From: Chitinophaga pinensis
GTDB taxonomy: Bacteria > Bacteroidota > Bacteroidia > Chitinophagales > Chitinophagaceae
Assembly (NCBI GenBank): GCA_945872815.1
Contig: CAMCAY010000004.1
Coordinates: forward strand, 1 to 64,000
Direction of reading: 5' to 3'
DNA length: 64,000 bases
The notes beneath the pieces were generated by a model that saw nothing but the letters and a program-made list of their open reading frames with translations, ran no database searches and was not told the DNA's origin. Shown piece by piece: positions 10,707 to 21,453 of the stretch. How positions within the stretch are numbered: position 1 is the stretch's first letter; each line of letters starts with the position of its first letter. A program made the translations under genes and the position numbers.

Positions 10707-13166
10707 TTAATTTTTAGTTGCTCTTATAATATCTGCAAACACCCCACTGGCTGTTACTTCTGCACCAGCACCAGCACCTTTTACCACCAAAGGCTGTTCC
10801 TTATATCTATCTGTATAAAACAACACAATGTTATCCTTTCCATACAAATGAAATAAATCATGCTTTGGGTGAATGTGCTGCAAACCAACGGAGGCTTTTC
10901 CATTTTCAAAACTTGCCACAAACTTTAACTTGTTTCCGGCTTTATCAGCATTGCTGAATAATTCTTTAAAATGCGCTTCATATTGTTCCATGGAAGTGTA
11001 AAACTCACTGACAGTTCCTTTCATGCAAGCTTCCGGCATAAAACTACTATTGGCAATAGTATCCATTTCCATACATTCTCCCGCCTCTCTTGCCAGTATC
11101 ATAATTTTTCTCATTACATCTGTTCCACCTAAATCCAATCGAGGATCAGGTTCAGTGTAACCTTCATCTTGAGCCTGTTTAACCACCTCTGCAAATTTTC
11201 TTTTGCCATCATAGTGATTGAAAACAAAATTCAATGTACCACTCAATACCGCTTCAATTTTATGAATTCGATCGCCACTGTGAATCAAATCATTGATGGT
11301 ACTGATAACTGGAAGACCAGCCCCAACATTTGTTTCAAATAAAAAGGGAGCATTGAATTCTCTTGAAAGATCTTTTAATTTCCTGTAATTTTCATAAGAT
11401 GAAGATGCTGCTACTTTGTTGCATGCGACAACAGCAATACTTTTGTGTAAAAGCTTATAATAAATACTTGCCACTTCATCATTGGCAGTAATATCAACAA
11501 ATACACTATTTCTCAAATTAAGATCCAAAACAGTTTGAACAAATTTTTGCAAATCCGCCGGCTCCCCTGAATTCAATGAATCCCTCCAGCGTTCAATATC
11601 AATGCCCGATTCATCAATCAGCATTTTTTTACTGTTTATAATTCCTGTTAACCTTATGTTTAACCTCATTTTCTCCATCAAGAAAGAGGTTTGTTGCTGT
11701 AACTGTGCCAACAATTTACTTCCCACATTTCCGGCTCCTGCTAAAAATACATTGACTTGTTTGAAAGTTGTTTCAAAGAATTCTTCATGCAATACATTGA
11801 TTGTCTTTTTAACATCATTGGTATCAATTACTGCAGAAATATTTTTTTCTGATGACCCCTGTGCTATTGCTCTAATGTTGATACCATTTCTTCCCATTGC
11901 ACTGAACATTCTACCGCTAACACCGGTATGATTTCTCATATTTTCTCCCACAAGTGCAACAATGGATAGATTTTTTTCGATCTTAAGAGGTTCAACTTTT
12001 TGTAATGCTATTTCATTAAAAAAAGCGGCATTTACCGAATTGACAGCTTTTTCCGAAGCATCACCTTCAATGGCAACGGAAATTGAATGTTCGGAGGAGC
12101 TTTGGGTTATCAGAATAACATTTATTCTTTCATTGCTAAGCGATTCAAATAATCTTTTGGAAAAGCCCGGAATTCCTATCATTCCACTGCCTTCCAGCGT
12201 AATCAGACTTACATTATTGATACTGGATATACCTCTTACAATATTGGTTTCATTTTTAGCAGAATCAGCAACATTAACATTAGAAATTTTTGTACCAAAG
12301 TCATTTGGAGCGAAAGTATTTTTAATCCATACTGGAATGTTTTTTGTCATTACCGGCTGAATAGTTGGAGGATAAATTACCTTGGCTCCAAAATGAGACA
12401 ACTCCATTGCTTCTTGATAAGCTATATGAGGAATTATCTTAGCATTTAAACACAATCTGGGATCTGCTGTCATCATTCCGCTAACATCAGTCCAGATTTC
12501 AAGATTAGTTGCATCCAGTGCTGCAGCAAAAATGGCTGCTGTATAATCAGAACCACCTCTACCTAATGTTGTAGTAATCCCAGAAAAATCAGATGCAATA
12601 AAACCGGGTATTAGAAATAAATTTGTGTCTGTTTTATTTATAAAATCTTTGATTCTTGCATTGGTTTCATTATAGTCAACAACAGCAGCACCAAAAGCAG
12701 CATTGGTTTGAATTAAATCTCTGGCATCTTTCCATTGTGACTTAATTTTTTTTTCTTCAAAAGCGACTGAAATTATTTGCGAAGATAAAAATTCTCCATA
12801 GCTGGCAATTCTGTCTTTTGTTCGTGCAGTTAATTCACCCAACATAAAAATACCATCAAAAAGATTGTTCAATTCTTTACAAACTTTTTCTACTTGAGTA
12901 ATTAATTGTGTTTTGTTGTCAGATTGAATCAAGGTATTTACACAATCAAGGTGTCTTTGTTGAAATAAACCCAACTTTTCATTGTAAGATTCATTGCCAT
13001 TTGAAGCTATGGAAGCTGCATCAAGCAATAGATCCGTAACTCCACCTAACGCAGAAACCACCACAACCGTTTTATCTTTTTTGATAGCCTCCGAAACTAT
13101 TGAAATGACTTTTTGTATGTTTTCCGCATTGGCTACTGATGTGCCTCCAAATTTCAATACTTGCAT
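10707..13166 (-). CDS. thrA: Bifunctional aspartokinase / homoserine dehydrogenase
   Basis: MQVLKFGGTSVANAENI; GRGGSDYTA; ACT-like segments; C-terminal HSDH with GAGNVGSKL and GLPVIST. Confidence 0.96.
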   Translation of the reverse strand: MQVLKFGGTSVANAENIQKVISIVSEAIKKDKTVVVVSALGGVTDLLLDAASIASNGNESYNEKLGLFQQRHLDCVNTLIQSDNKTQLITQVEKVCKELNNLFDGIFMLGELTARTKDRIASYGEFLSSQIISVAFEEKKIKSQWKDARDLIQTNAAFGAAVVDYNETNARIKDFINKTDTNLFLIPGFIASDFSGITTTLGRGGSDYTAAIFAAALDATNLEIWTDVSGMMTADPRLCLNAKIIPHIAYQEAMELSHFGAKVIYPPTIQPVMTKNIPVWIKNTFAPNDFGTKISNVNVADSAKNETNIVRGISSINNVSLITLEGSGMIGIPGFSKRLFESLSNERINVILITQSSSEHSISVAIEGDASEKAVNSVNAAFFNEIALQKVEPLKIEKNLSIVALVGENMRNHTGVSGRMFSAMGRNGINIRAIAQGSSEKNISAVIDTNDVKKTINVLHEEFFETTFKQVNVFLAGAGNVGSKLLAQLQQQTSFLMEKMRLNIRLTGIINSKKMLIDESGIDIERWRDSLNSGEPADLQKFVQTVLDLNLRNSVFVDITANDEVASIYYKLLHKSIAVVACNKVAASSSYENYRKLKDLSREFNAPFLFETNVGAGLPVISTINDLIHSGDRIHKIEAVLSGTLNFVFNHYDGKRKFAEVVKQAQDEGYTEPDPRLDLGGTDVMRKIMILAREAGECMEMDTIANSSFMPEACMKGTVSEFYTSMEQYEAHFKELFSNADKAGNKLKFVASFENGKASVGLQHIHPKHDLFHLYGKDNIVLFYTDRYKEQPLVVKGAGAGAEVTASGVFADIIRATKN

Positions 13167-13252
13167 AAAATTAATTTTTAGTGAGATGCCTAATTGAAAG
13201 TAGAACTTTTTCTTTTCTTACAGCCGAAGCCCTTTGGATAATATAATTAGAT

Positions 13253-13327
13253 TCAACCCTGACGGGTTGTTGTGGTAGTTGAAGTGCGCAACTTTGAAGA
13301 AAACTTGTATTGTTTTGCATTTATCAT
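13253..13327 (-). promoter_or_regulatory. Candidate threonine attenuator leader peptide (24 aa) upstream of thrA
   Basis: Minus-strand translation MINAKQYKFSSKLRTSTTTTTRQG*. The T-S-T-T-T-T-T run is followed by a CAACCC-GTCA-GGGTTG hairpin overlapping the stop. A Bacteroidota-like promoter (TTG...TATCTTAG) lies just upstream. Confidence 0.6.
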
Positions 13328-13495
13328 AGATGAGTACTAAGATAACTAATTTTTTTATAAAAAACAATAGATCACTTTAATATTTGAAAATTATTCAAAA
13401 AACGGAAGAAAAAATAAATTATTAACAAAACTGCTTGCAATACTAATAATCATCACTAGTTTAAACAACAACAATAAATATTCCTCTTTAATAAA

Positions 13496-14188
13496 CTACT
13501 TAAAATCAAGCACTGCATTAAACTCATATGATTGATGTGGCTGAATAGATACCCCAATGGAAGAATAAGTAGTAGATAAACATATTTCACGATGACCAAG
13601 CGAGGGGACATCGTAATCCAATAATAATGACATTACAATAGACAAAGCGTCTGAAAATCCATATGAACAACACTCTCCATAAAAATCTTCTTTACAATTG
13701 GAGTTTTTTCTATCATGTCCTACATAACCTATTTTGCCTGATGTTACAGCATGACATTTTGCACTGATAAAAGCATCTTCATTTGGGATGAGAAGTTTTG
13801 AATTCGGTTGAAGTTTTTGCAAAGTAGTAATCAAAGTTTCATCATAATGATTTCTAGCAGCAGGAAATTTGTAATAAGGAGAAGCAGGATTTAGTATTAC
13901 ACTGTTTAAAAATAAAACAGGATTTAAGCGAACCATGTTTAATATCTGAACAATCTCTTTTTCACTGGATGTAAAATATTTAATACCCCTAGCTGTATTG
14001 CACGCTTGGTATTTATCGACCCTCCATTCTTTTGAAAAAACAGCTAATGGATTATATATTGTATCAATGACATTTACTTTTTTGAAAAATGGAGCTTTTT
14101 TTGCTGAAATACATTCAATAGGTAAACAAAATGACAAAATAATTGTTACAATAATTATTGCCAAATCAAAAGTTTTAAAATTCTTCAT
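13496..14188 (-). CDS. CAP (SCP/PR-1-like) domain secreted protein
   Basis: Signal peptide; EKEIVQILNMVRLNPVLF, AKCHAVTSGKIGYVGHD, LGHREICLSTTYSSIGVSI resemble CAP domain elements. Confidence 0.65.
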   Translation of the reverse strand: MKNFKTFDLAIIIVTIILSFCLPIECISAKKAPFFKKVNVIDTIYNPLAVFSKEWRVDKYQACNTARGIKYFTSSEKEIVQILNMVRLNPVLFLNSVILNPASPYYKFPAARNHYDETLITTLQKLQPNSKLLIPNEDAFISAKCHAVTSGKIGYVGHDRKNSNCKEDFYGECCSYGFSDALSIVMSLLLDYDVPSLGHREICLSTTYSSIGVSIQPHQSYEFNAVLDFK

Positions 14189-14314
14189 GGCTATTTGTTT
14201 ATAACTTTGAATTGAAATTATTGTAAAATATATAAAATAAAAGTTAATAAAATAATTTCCACTGATCGTTCAGGTTAATTTTGGATTTATAGAAAAATAA
14301 AAAACAACCATAAT

Positions 14315-14947
14315 ATGAACATGATTGAAAGATTAAATTGGCGGTATGCTACAAAAACAATGAATGGCAAAGCTGTACCTCAGGAAAAAGTTGATAGAAT
14401 ATTGGAAGCCGCTAGATTGGCTCCTACTTCGAGCGGACTTCAACCCATTGAAATAATAGTTATTACCAATCAAGAAATGAAAGATAAAATCAAAGCCATA
14501 TCGAATAATCAATCGATGGTTTCTGATTGTTCTCATTTGTTGATTTTTACCGCTTGGGATACATACACTACTGAAAGAATCAATAAAATGTTTGATTTAA
14601 CAAATGAAACAAGAGGATTTACAAATGAAGGTTGGGAGAATTATCGCAACTACCTATTGAGTGCATACCCAAACAGAAGCAACGAAGAAAATTTCAATCA
14701 TGCTGCCAAACAAGCATATCTTGCTTTTGGTGTAGCTATTACAGCTGCAGCCTTTGAAGAAGTGGATTGCACCCCAATGGAAGGATTCAATAACCAAGCT
14801 GTTGATGATTTACTTGGATTAAATGAAAAAGGATTAAAAAGCGTTGTAATGCTTCCAATAGGTTATAGAGATTCTGAAAAAGACTGGTTGGCAAATTTGA
14901 AAAAAGTAAGGAAATCAAAAGAAGATTTCATTACCGAGATAAATTAA
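14315..14947 (+). CDS. NAD(P)H-dependent nitroreductase family protein
   Basis: RYATKTMNGKAVPQEKVDRILEAARLAPTSSGLQPIE; C-terminal GYRDSEKDW. Confidence 0.9.
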   Translation: MNMIERLNWRYATKTMNGKAVPQEKVDRILEAARLAPTSSGLQPIEIIVITNQEMKDKIKAISNNQSMVSDCSHLLIFTAWDTYTTERINKMFDLTNETRGFTNEGWENYRNYLLSAYPNRSNEENFNHAAKQAYLAFGVAITAAAFEEVDCTPMEGFNNQAVDDLLGLNEKGLKSVVMLPIGYRDSEKDWLANLKKVRKSKEDFITEIN

Positions 14948-14959
14948 TTAATCTTTATA

Positions 14960-14988
14960 GAAGTCCCAATTGATGCATTTGGGACTTC
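14960..14988. terminator. Hairpin terminator between convergent genes
   Basis: GAAGTCCCAA-ttgatgcat-TTGGGACTTC followed by TTTTTT. Confidence 0.75.
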
Positions 14989-14992
14989 TTTT

Positions 14993-16144
14993 TTAAGGCA
15001 CCCTTTTAATTACTTCCTTATTTACAGGCACTTTTTTCAATTGATTATTTATAGATTTTGGTACTTGAATCGGCTTTAAATTTACTGGCGGAGCTGTAGA
15101 CCTGTCTGGCACTTTACGAATCTGCTCCCATTTATCAGGATATCTATCTTCAACTTTTCTATTTTTTTCAGCTGGTTTATTTGGAGGAACAGGAGCTGGA
15201 TTGGTCATTTCCTTAAAATCTTTTTCTTTATTTATTTTTTCTTTTTGATCTTCATGAAAAATTGGTTTTTTCATATTGGGATCTTCTCTTTTTATCTGAT
15301 TTTGTAAAACATCTTTATTTACTTCCCCTTGGTTATTTTGCTTATCGTTTGTTTGAATTATTGATGGCTTAGCGATTTTCTTATCTTTTATTTCAAACAT
15401 AGGCTTATAAATATTCACCCGATTTTCTTTGATGAACATTTTACCCGGGAGATCAATTGCATTTACATAATATGGGTTTATTTTCTTCCGACTTCTCTCC
15501 TCTATTTCTTTTTTTGAAGGGCCTCCAACAAATATTTGCATCTTATTTTCCATCTTCCTTTTACCTGCAAGTATGTATTGTGAATACTGCAAAAATGTTT
15601 GATTACGTTCTACGTGATAGCAATGATCATTTACATTTTCGGAGGTAACAAAATATTGAGGCACAAAGGACCAGTAATAATATGGGAAATCACCAGGACC
15701 AGAAGAGTAAAGTATGGAAATTTCAATATCTGGCCCCAAAGGCGACCAACCATAAAAATCTGAACCATATCTCCATACCACCCATGCAGGACTCCATTCA
15801 TTAGCAGGAATCCAAATCCAACCATAATAGTTATCGTAAAACCATCTGCCATAATGGAATGGCGCCCATCCCCATTCATAATCCGAAACCCAAAACCATT
15901 CATATTCAGTTGTCCAAACCCAATGTCCTTTAGTTCTATAAGGATGAAAATCGACAGTTGAATGAGGATGCCATACATAACCATATTTCGGATACTCAAT
16001 CCAATTTCCATAAGGTGACAGATAATCATAAAAAAATTGAAAATTTACAGAGGATCTATACTGTGCTAGCGGACTTTGTGAAATTAAAAAAATGAAAAAA
16101 CAGGTTATCAGCAACTTTGAATTTAACTTATTTATTACTTGCAT
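14993..16144 (-). CDS. Secreted DUF6600-like protein (aromatic-rich 'YGNW...W' repeats, Lys/Pro-rich tail)
   Basis: Signal peptide; FFYDYLSPYGNWIEYPKYGYVWHP, GHWVWTTEYEWFWVSDYEWGWAPFHYGRW. Confidence 0.7.
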   Translation of the reverse strand: MQVINKLNSKLLITCFFIFLISQSPLAQYRSSVNFQFFYDYLSPYGNWIEYPKYGYVWHPHSTVDFHPYRTKGHWVWTTEYEWFWVSDYEWGWAPFHYGRWFYDNYYGWIWIPANEWSPAWVVWRYGSDFYGWSPLGPDIEISILYSSGPGDFPYYYWSFVPQYFVTSENVNDHCYHVERNQTFLQYSQYILAGKRKMENKMQIFVGGPSKKEIEERSRKKINPYYVNAIDLPGKMFIKENRVNIYKPMFEIKDKKIAKPSIIQTNDKQNNQGEVNKDVLQNQIKREDPNMKKPIFHEDQKEKINKEKDFKEMTNPAPVPPNKPAEKNRKVEDRYPDKWEQIRKVPDRSTAPPVNLKPIQVPKSINNQLKKVPVNKEVIKRVP

Positions 16145-16314
16145 TTTTTTATATTAAAGTGATTAGTGGTATCAAAACAACCTGAGTCGGAATTTTATGA
16201 CAGCAATATTATAATCACTATTAAGAACTATCATTGACAAAGAACATATTGAATGATGATCCTTTAATAAAAAAATACTATTGAAGAATATCATAATTTT
16301 ATAAAAAATTAACC

Positions 16315-17115
16315 ATGAATAAATTTTACTTGATTCTATCTGCAACAATAGTATTAATGATTTCCTGTAACAATAATAAAAACAAGATGACCATTAAAAC
16401 AGAAAATGTTAGCTATCTAGACGACTCTGTTGAATTGAATGGATTTGTAGCTTTTGATTCTACCATATCATCCAAGCTTCCAATTGTATTAATTATTCAC
16501 GAATGGTGGGGAATGAATGATTATGTAAAGAGAAGAGCTAAGCAACTTGCTCAATTGGGTTATTTAGCTATGGCAATTGATATGTACGGTAATGGCTTAA
16601 ATGCCTCCAGTGTTGAAGAAGCAGCAAAACTATCTGCTCCTTTTTATCGTGACAATCAAATGGCAAGAGAACGTTTCGATGCTGCACTTGAGAAGATCAA
16701 AACTTACAGCCAAGCCGATACTACCAAAATAGCAGCAATCGGTTATTGTTTTGGCGGTTCAATGGTATTGAATCTGGCAAAAATGGGAGAAACTTTCAAA
16801 GGAGTAGTTAGTTTTCATGGTGGCCTTGCAGGTGTTCCTGCAAATAAAGAATTACTTCTCGCTAAAATTTTAGTGTGTCATGGTGCAGACGATCAATTCG
16901 TTACTTCTGATGAAGTTCACCATTTTAAAAAAGAAATGGATTCTGTGCATGCGGATTACCTCTTCAAAGAATATAAAGGCGCTACCCATGCTTTCTCAAA
17001 TCCTGATGCAACTGAATGGGGAAAGAAATTCAACATACCTATTGCATACAATGCAGCAGCAGACTCCGCGTCATGGGACGAAATGAAAGTCTTTTTAGAA
17101 AGGGTTTTCAAATAA
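16315..17115 (+). CDS. Dienelactone hydrolase family lipoprotein
   Basis: Lipobox MISCNN; IHEWWGMNDYVKRRA; IGYCFGGSM (catalytic Cys); GATHAFSNP. Confidence 0.9.
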   Translation: MNKFYLILSATIVLMISCNNNKNKMTIKTENVSYLDDSVELNGFVAFDSTISSKLPIVLIIHEWWGMNDYVKRRAKQLAQLGYLAMAIDMYGNGLNASSVEEAAKLSAPFYRDNQMARERFDAALEKIKTYSQADTTKIAAIGYCFGGSMVLNLAKMGETFKGVVSFHGGLAGVPANKELLLAKILVCHGADDQFVTSDEVHHFKKEMDSVHADYLFKEYKGATHAFSNPDATEWGKKFNIPIAYNAAADSASWDEMKVFLERVFK

Positions 17116-17403
17116 TTCCAATTAATTGTATTTTATTAAAGTAATTGCTTGTTGAATCTACAGGTTGCGGTATCTCATGTTTCAAAAATGATATTTGAAT
17201 TTAATTTACATGTCCAAAATACCAATTTGCATGGTTAAAAGCCCTACGATTGGCTACTTTAATAACTCCAAATTAAACATTAAATCAGTACTTTTGCATT
17301 AGTCATATCAGACATACAATTACACGTCTGTATTATAAAATAATTGAAATATACCTATTACAAGATTCATTTTCAATTAAAATCAAATGCACTTATTTAA
17401 AAC

Positions 17404-19281
17404 ATGGAATCTAATATAATTAATAAGAATCTTCATCACACAGACAATATTGAGCTAGAAAGTGTTGTAATCAGATTTTCGGGCGACTCCGGCGATGGCA
17501 TGCAATTAACAGGTTCTCAATTTACTGACACAGCTGCATTTTTGGGAAGTGACATAAGCACATTTCCTGAATTTCCAGCTGAAATTCGTGCCCCAATCGG
17601 AACAGTTGCTGGAGTATCAGGGTTTCAAGTAAATTTTGGAAGTAAAGAAATTTACACACCCGGTGATGAATACGATGTTCTTGTAGCTATGAATGCAGCT
17701 GCATTAAAAGTTGATCTTCCCAAATTAAAAAAAGGAGGTATTATCATCACCAATACCTCCGGATTTGATAGAAAAAATCTTTTATTGGCCGGATACCCTG
17801 AAGGTGGTAACCCTTTGGAAAATGATACTCTTGCAAATTATGATGTTCATAAAATTGACATTACTAAACTTACAAAAGAGTGTTTGGTTTCTTCAGGATT
17901 AAGTAACAAAGAAATTGAAAGATCAAAAAATATGTTTGTGTTAGGTCTTTTGTTTTGGATGTTCGATCAATCAATGGATTTTACCATCAACTTTATAAAT
18001 GAAAAGTTTGCAAAAAAACCTGAGATTGCCAATGCAAATATCCTGACTCTTAAGGCAGGATGGAATTATGGCGACAATACAGAAATTTTTGCGACTCGAT
18101 ATAAAATTTCTCCGGCCAATTTACCTAAAGGTACTTACAGAAATATTTCCGGGAATCATGCAACAGCTATTGGATTAGTAGCATCCTCAGAACTGACAGG
18201 GTTACCTTTATTTTTGGGTTCTTATCCAATTACTCCAGCATCAGACATTCTGCATGAACTTTCACGTTATAAATCAAGCAACGTAAAAACTTTTCAGGCG
18301 GAAGATGAAATTGCCAGTATATGCGCAGCCATTGGTGCTTCTTATGCAGGAGCTTTGGCAGTAACTACTACGTCTGGACCAGGTATGTCGTTGAAAGCCG
18401 AAGCTATGGGTTTAGCGACCATGTTAGAAATTCCCTTACTGATTATTGATGTTCAAAGAGGAGGCCCTTCTACTGGCTTGCCTACTAAAACTGAACAATC
18501 GGATTTAATGCAGGCTATGTTTGGCAGACATGGTGAAGCCCCTTTGCCAATTATTGCTGCATGTTCTCCATCTGATTGTTTTCAAACAATTTTAGACGCT
18601 ACCAAAATTGCAATAGAACACATGACTCCTGTAATTTGTTTATCTGATGGATATATTGCCAATGGATCAGAACCTTGGAGATTTCCTTCAGCAAATGAAC
18701 TGCAGCCTATCCATGTAAAATTTGCAACTGAAAACAATAATCCTGATGGAACTTATCTTCCATACAAACGCGATGAAAAGCTTTCAAGACCTTGGGCAAA
18801 ACCCGGAACCCCTGAATTAATGCACCGAATCGGCGGGTTGGAAAAACAGCATGAAACAGGCAATGTTTCTTATGATGCTAAGAACCATGAATTAATGACC
18901 AAAATTCGTGCTGAGAAAATTGAACGAATCGCAGATTACATTCCACTAATTAAACCAGACAGTGGTAACGAAAAGGCGAAACTTGCTATACTTGGTTGGG
19001 GTTCTACTTACGGAGCCATAAAAACCTCCGTAAATGAATTACTTCAGGAAGGCTATGATGTAGCACACATTCATCTTCGCAATCTGAATCCATTTCCTAA
19101 GAATCTCGGAGAACTATTAAAAGGATATGAAAACATTTTGATTCCCGAAATCAATAGTGGACAATTGATTCAATTGATTCGTTCAAGATATCTAATTCCT
19201 GCAATAGGATTTTCAAAAGTACAAGGACTGCCATTCACCACTGCAGAATTAAAAAATAAAATACTGGAAATTATCAAATAA
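17404..19281 (+). CDS. korA: 2-oxoacid:acceptor (2-oxoglutarate:ferredoxin) oxidoreductase subunit alpha
   Basis: Fused gamma/alpha architecture: [16 protein letters not shown]...; [32 protein letters not shown]; paired with the beta subunit. Confidence 0.93.
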   Translation: MESNIINKNLHHTDNIELESVVIRFSGDSGDGMQLTGSQFTDTAAFLGSDISTFPEFPAEIRAPIGTVAGVSGFQVNFGSKEIYTPGDEYDVLVAMNAAALKVDLPKLKKGGIIITNTSGFDRKNLLLAGYPEGGNPLENDTLANYDVHKIDITKLTKECLVSSGLSNKEIERSKNMFVLGLLFWMFDQSMDFTINFINEKFAKKPEIANANILTLKAGWNYGDNTEIFATRYKISPANLPKGTYRNISGNHATAIGLVASSELTGLPLFLGSYPITPASDILHELSRYKSSNVKTFQAEDEIASICAAIGASYAGALAVTTTSGPGMSLKAEAMGLATMLEIPLLIIDVQRGGPSTGLPTKTEQSDLMQAMFGRHGEAPLPIIAACSPSDCFQTILDATKIAIEHMTPVICLSDGYIANGSEPWRFPSANELQPIHVKFATENNNPDGTYLPYKRDEKLSRPWAKPGTPELMHRIGGLEKQHETGNVSYDAKNHELMTKIRAEKIERIADYIPLIKPDSGNEKAKLAILGWGSTYGAIKTSVNELLQEGYDVAHIHLRNLNPFPKNLGELLKGYENILIPEINSGQLIQLIRSRYLIPAIGFSKVQGLPFTTAELKNKILEIIK

Positions 19282-19286
19282 ACAGC

Positions 19287-20327
19287 ATGTCAACAATATC
19301 TGAATCTACTATAATTCCTAAACTTACCGCCAAAGATTTCGCTTCAAATCAAGAGGTGAAATGGTGTCCTGGTTGCGGAGATTATTCCATACTGAAACAA
19401 GTACAAACTGTATTTCCGGATTTTGGAGTACCAAAGGAAAACATTGTTTTCATTTCAGGAATTGGCTGTGCTGCTCGTTTCAGCTATTACATGGACACAT
19501 ACGGAATGCACAGTATCCATGGGCGTCCTGCAGTAATTGCAGCCGGTGTAAAAGCACAAAATCCCGATTTAAGTGTTTGGGTAATTTCAGGTGATGGAGA
19601 TGCATTTTCTATTGGTGGAAATCATTTCATTCATGCTTTAAGAAGAAATTTCGATTTAAATTACTTGGTTTTCAACAACCAGATTTACGGACTTACAAAA
19701 GGACAGTACTCACCAACTTCCGAAAAAGGAAAAGTGGCCAAATCAACCCCCTATGGATCTTTGGAAGAACCATTTAATTCAGCGATGTTGGCTTTAGGTG
19801 CCAAAGGCAGTTTTATTGCACGCTCTATGGACAGAGATCCCAAGCACATGCAAGCAATGTTAAAAAGAGCAAATGAACACAGGGGCACTTCATTCTTAGA
19901 AATCTATCAGAATTGCACCGTTTTCAATGAAGGAGCTTTCTTTTCTTTCAGTGAAAAAGAATCCAAAAAAGATCAAGCATTATTTCTTGAACATGGAAAA
20001 CCAATCCTTTTTGGTGACAATAACCAAAAAGGAATAAAATTGGATGGGCTAACTCCTGTTGTCGTTGAATTAGGAAATGAAGCTTCTTTAAGTGATTTAT
20101 GGATTCATGATGAACACGATAAAATCAAAGCTCAGATTTTAGCAAGCTTCTCTGATACTTCTTTCAATGACATAATGATGCCTAGGCCATTTGGTGTGAT
20201 TTTTTCTGAGCAAAGACCTACTTATGAAATTGAAATGCAAGAACAAATAGAAGCACAGATTGTTAAAAAAGGAAAGCCCAGTTTAGACGAAATTTTATCT
20301 GGAGAAAAAACCTGGACGATTCTTTAA
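19287..20327 (+). CDS. korB: 2-oxoacid:ferredoxin oxidoreductase subunit beta
   Basis: WCPGCGDYSIL, SGIGCAARFSYYMDTYGMHSIHGR, GDGDAFSIGGNHFIHALRRN, NNQIYGLTKGQYSPTS. Confidence 0.94.
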   Translation: MSTISESTIIPKLTAKDFASNQEVKWCPGCGDYSILKQVQTVFPDFGVPKENIVFISGIGCAARFSYYMDTYGMHSIHGRPAVIAAGVKAQNPDLSVWVISGDGDAFSIGGNHFIHALRRNFDLNYLVFNNQIYGLTKGQYSPTSEKGKVAKSTPYGSLEEPFNSAMLALGAKGSFIARSMDRDPKHMQAMLKRANEHRGTSFLEIYQNCTVFNEGAFFSFSEKESKKDQALFLEHGKPILFGDNNQKGIKLDGLTPVVVELGNEASLSDLWIHDEHDKIKAQILASFSDTSFNDIMMPRPFGVIFSEQRPTYEIEMQEQIEAQIVKKGKPSLDEILSGEKTWTIL

Positions 20328-20465
20328 ATCCTTACTAAAAGTAAAAAAATAAATGTAGTTATTAAAAAACTAAAAACTTTTTATAATACAACAACGTACT
20401 CTTTGAGGGAAAACTATCTAACCAAATGGTAACTGATTTGGTAGAGCTCTATAGAATTTAACGCA

Positions 20466-20765
20466 TTAAGCAGCATTTCTGTTGAACTGCTTTATGCTTT
20501 TAAAATCTAAGTTTTTTTGTTTTTGTTGCTCTTCGATATCATAATCATCCTGTAGTCCAAGCCAAAATTTTGGACTGTTTCCAAAATATTTTGACAACCT
20601 CAGTGCTGTATCTGCAGTAATACTTCTCCTGCATTTCAAAATCTCTGAAATCCTTGTTTGAGGTATTGCAATATCCTTGGAAAGTCTGTAAGCCGATATT
20701 TGTAACGGAACAAGAAATTCTTCCATAAGCACTTCTCCCGGATGTATGTTATTTAAATGTTTCAT
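20466..20765 (-). CDS. higA: HigA-family addiction module antitoxin (HTH-XRE)
   Basis: NNIHPGEVLMEEFLVPLQISAYRLSKDIAIPQTRISEIL...FGNSPKFWLGLQDDYD. Confidence 0.93.
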   Translation of the reverse strand: MKHLNNIHPGEVLMEEFLVPLQISAYRLSKDIAIPQTRISEILKCRRSITADTALRLSKYFGNSPKFWLGLQDDYDIEEQQKQKNLDFKSIKQFNRNAA

Positions 20766-20774
20766 ATACGATTT

Positions 20775-21056
20775 TTAATGATAATCAATAATAGTAACTT
20801 CATACGCATTTCCGTTATTCCATTTAAAAGTAATTCTCCATTGATTATTTATTCTGATAGAATAATGATTTTTCAAATTGCCTTTTAACTTTTCTAGTCG
20901 ATTGGATGGGGGGATCATCAAATCATTTATGTCCATTGAATTATTAAGCATCCTTAATTTTCTTCTTGCCACCCCCTGTATCTCAGTAGACAAAGACTTT
21001 ATCCGGAATCCCTCCCATATTTTTTGAGTATCCTTGTCTCCAAATGAAATAATCAT
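20775..21056 (-). CDS. higB: RelE/HigB-family toxin
   Basis: MIISFGDKDTQKIWEG...NRLEKLKGNLKNHYSIRINNQWRITFKWNNGNAYEVTIIDYH; directly upstream of higA. Confidence 0.93.
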   Translation of the reverse strand: MIISFGDKDTQKIWEGFRIKSLSTEIQGVARRKLRMLNNSMDINDLMIPPSNRLEKLKGNLKNHYSIRINNQWRITFKWNNGNAYEVTIIDYH

Positions 21057-21195
21057 AATTACGAATTACGTTACTAACGACAAAGATAATCATTTTGATG
21101 AAACAAAAAAAGCCCCAAAATTTCTTTTGTGACAACTCGGGTACCCTTAGGAGGACAATTATCTAACCTGGTGGTGATGGATTTGGTCAATTTTA

Positions 21196-21444
21196 TCAAC
21201 GGATAGTTACCAAATCAGGAGTTAATTCTTTTAAAAAATTAGGACAGAAATCCATGCCGTTGGGCCATTCCAATCCCCCACCGCTTTCAATTGTAACCTG
21301 TTTGAAATATTCTTTATTTAACAGAGGAGCACTGACTCCTTTTCCAATCATCGTTTTAAAGTCTACGATTTTTGATTCCCCATCTTCAAATTGTAACCAA
21401 ATCTGGTAATCTTCCAAAACTTTCAATGCAACGATTCTATTCAT
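21196..21444 (-). CDS. DUF2442 domain-containing protein
   Basis: VLEDYQIWLQFEDGESKIVDFKTMIGKGV...WPNGMDFCPNFL; follows the DUF4160 gene. Confidence 0.85.
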   Translation of the reverse strand: MNRIVALKVLEDYQIWLQFEDGESKIVDFKTMIGKGVSAPLLNKEYFKQVTIESGGGLEWPNGMDFCPNFLKELTPDLVTIR

Positions 21445-21453
21445 AATTTTGAA

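Noticed and set aside
11602-12360. Plus-strand ORFs (109 and 132 aa) inside thrA
   Set aside because: Antisense to a clearly conserved aspartokinase/homoserine dehydrogenase frame; no independent domain or start signal.
15631-16029. 132-aa alternative minus-strand ORF within the DUF6600-like gene
   Set aside because: Frame-shifted reading of a Trp/Tyr-rich repeat gene; no support over the longer signal-peptide-bearing frame.
20414-21170. GTTAGAT (minus strand) in both TA-module boundary repeats resembles an integron attC core (GTTRRRY)
   Set aside because: No matching RYYYAAC partner at the other end, no attC-like palindromic fold shared by both copies, and no integrase in the window.
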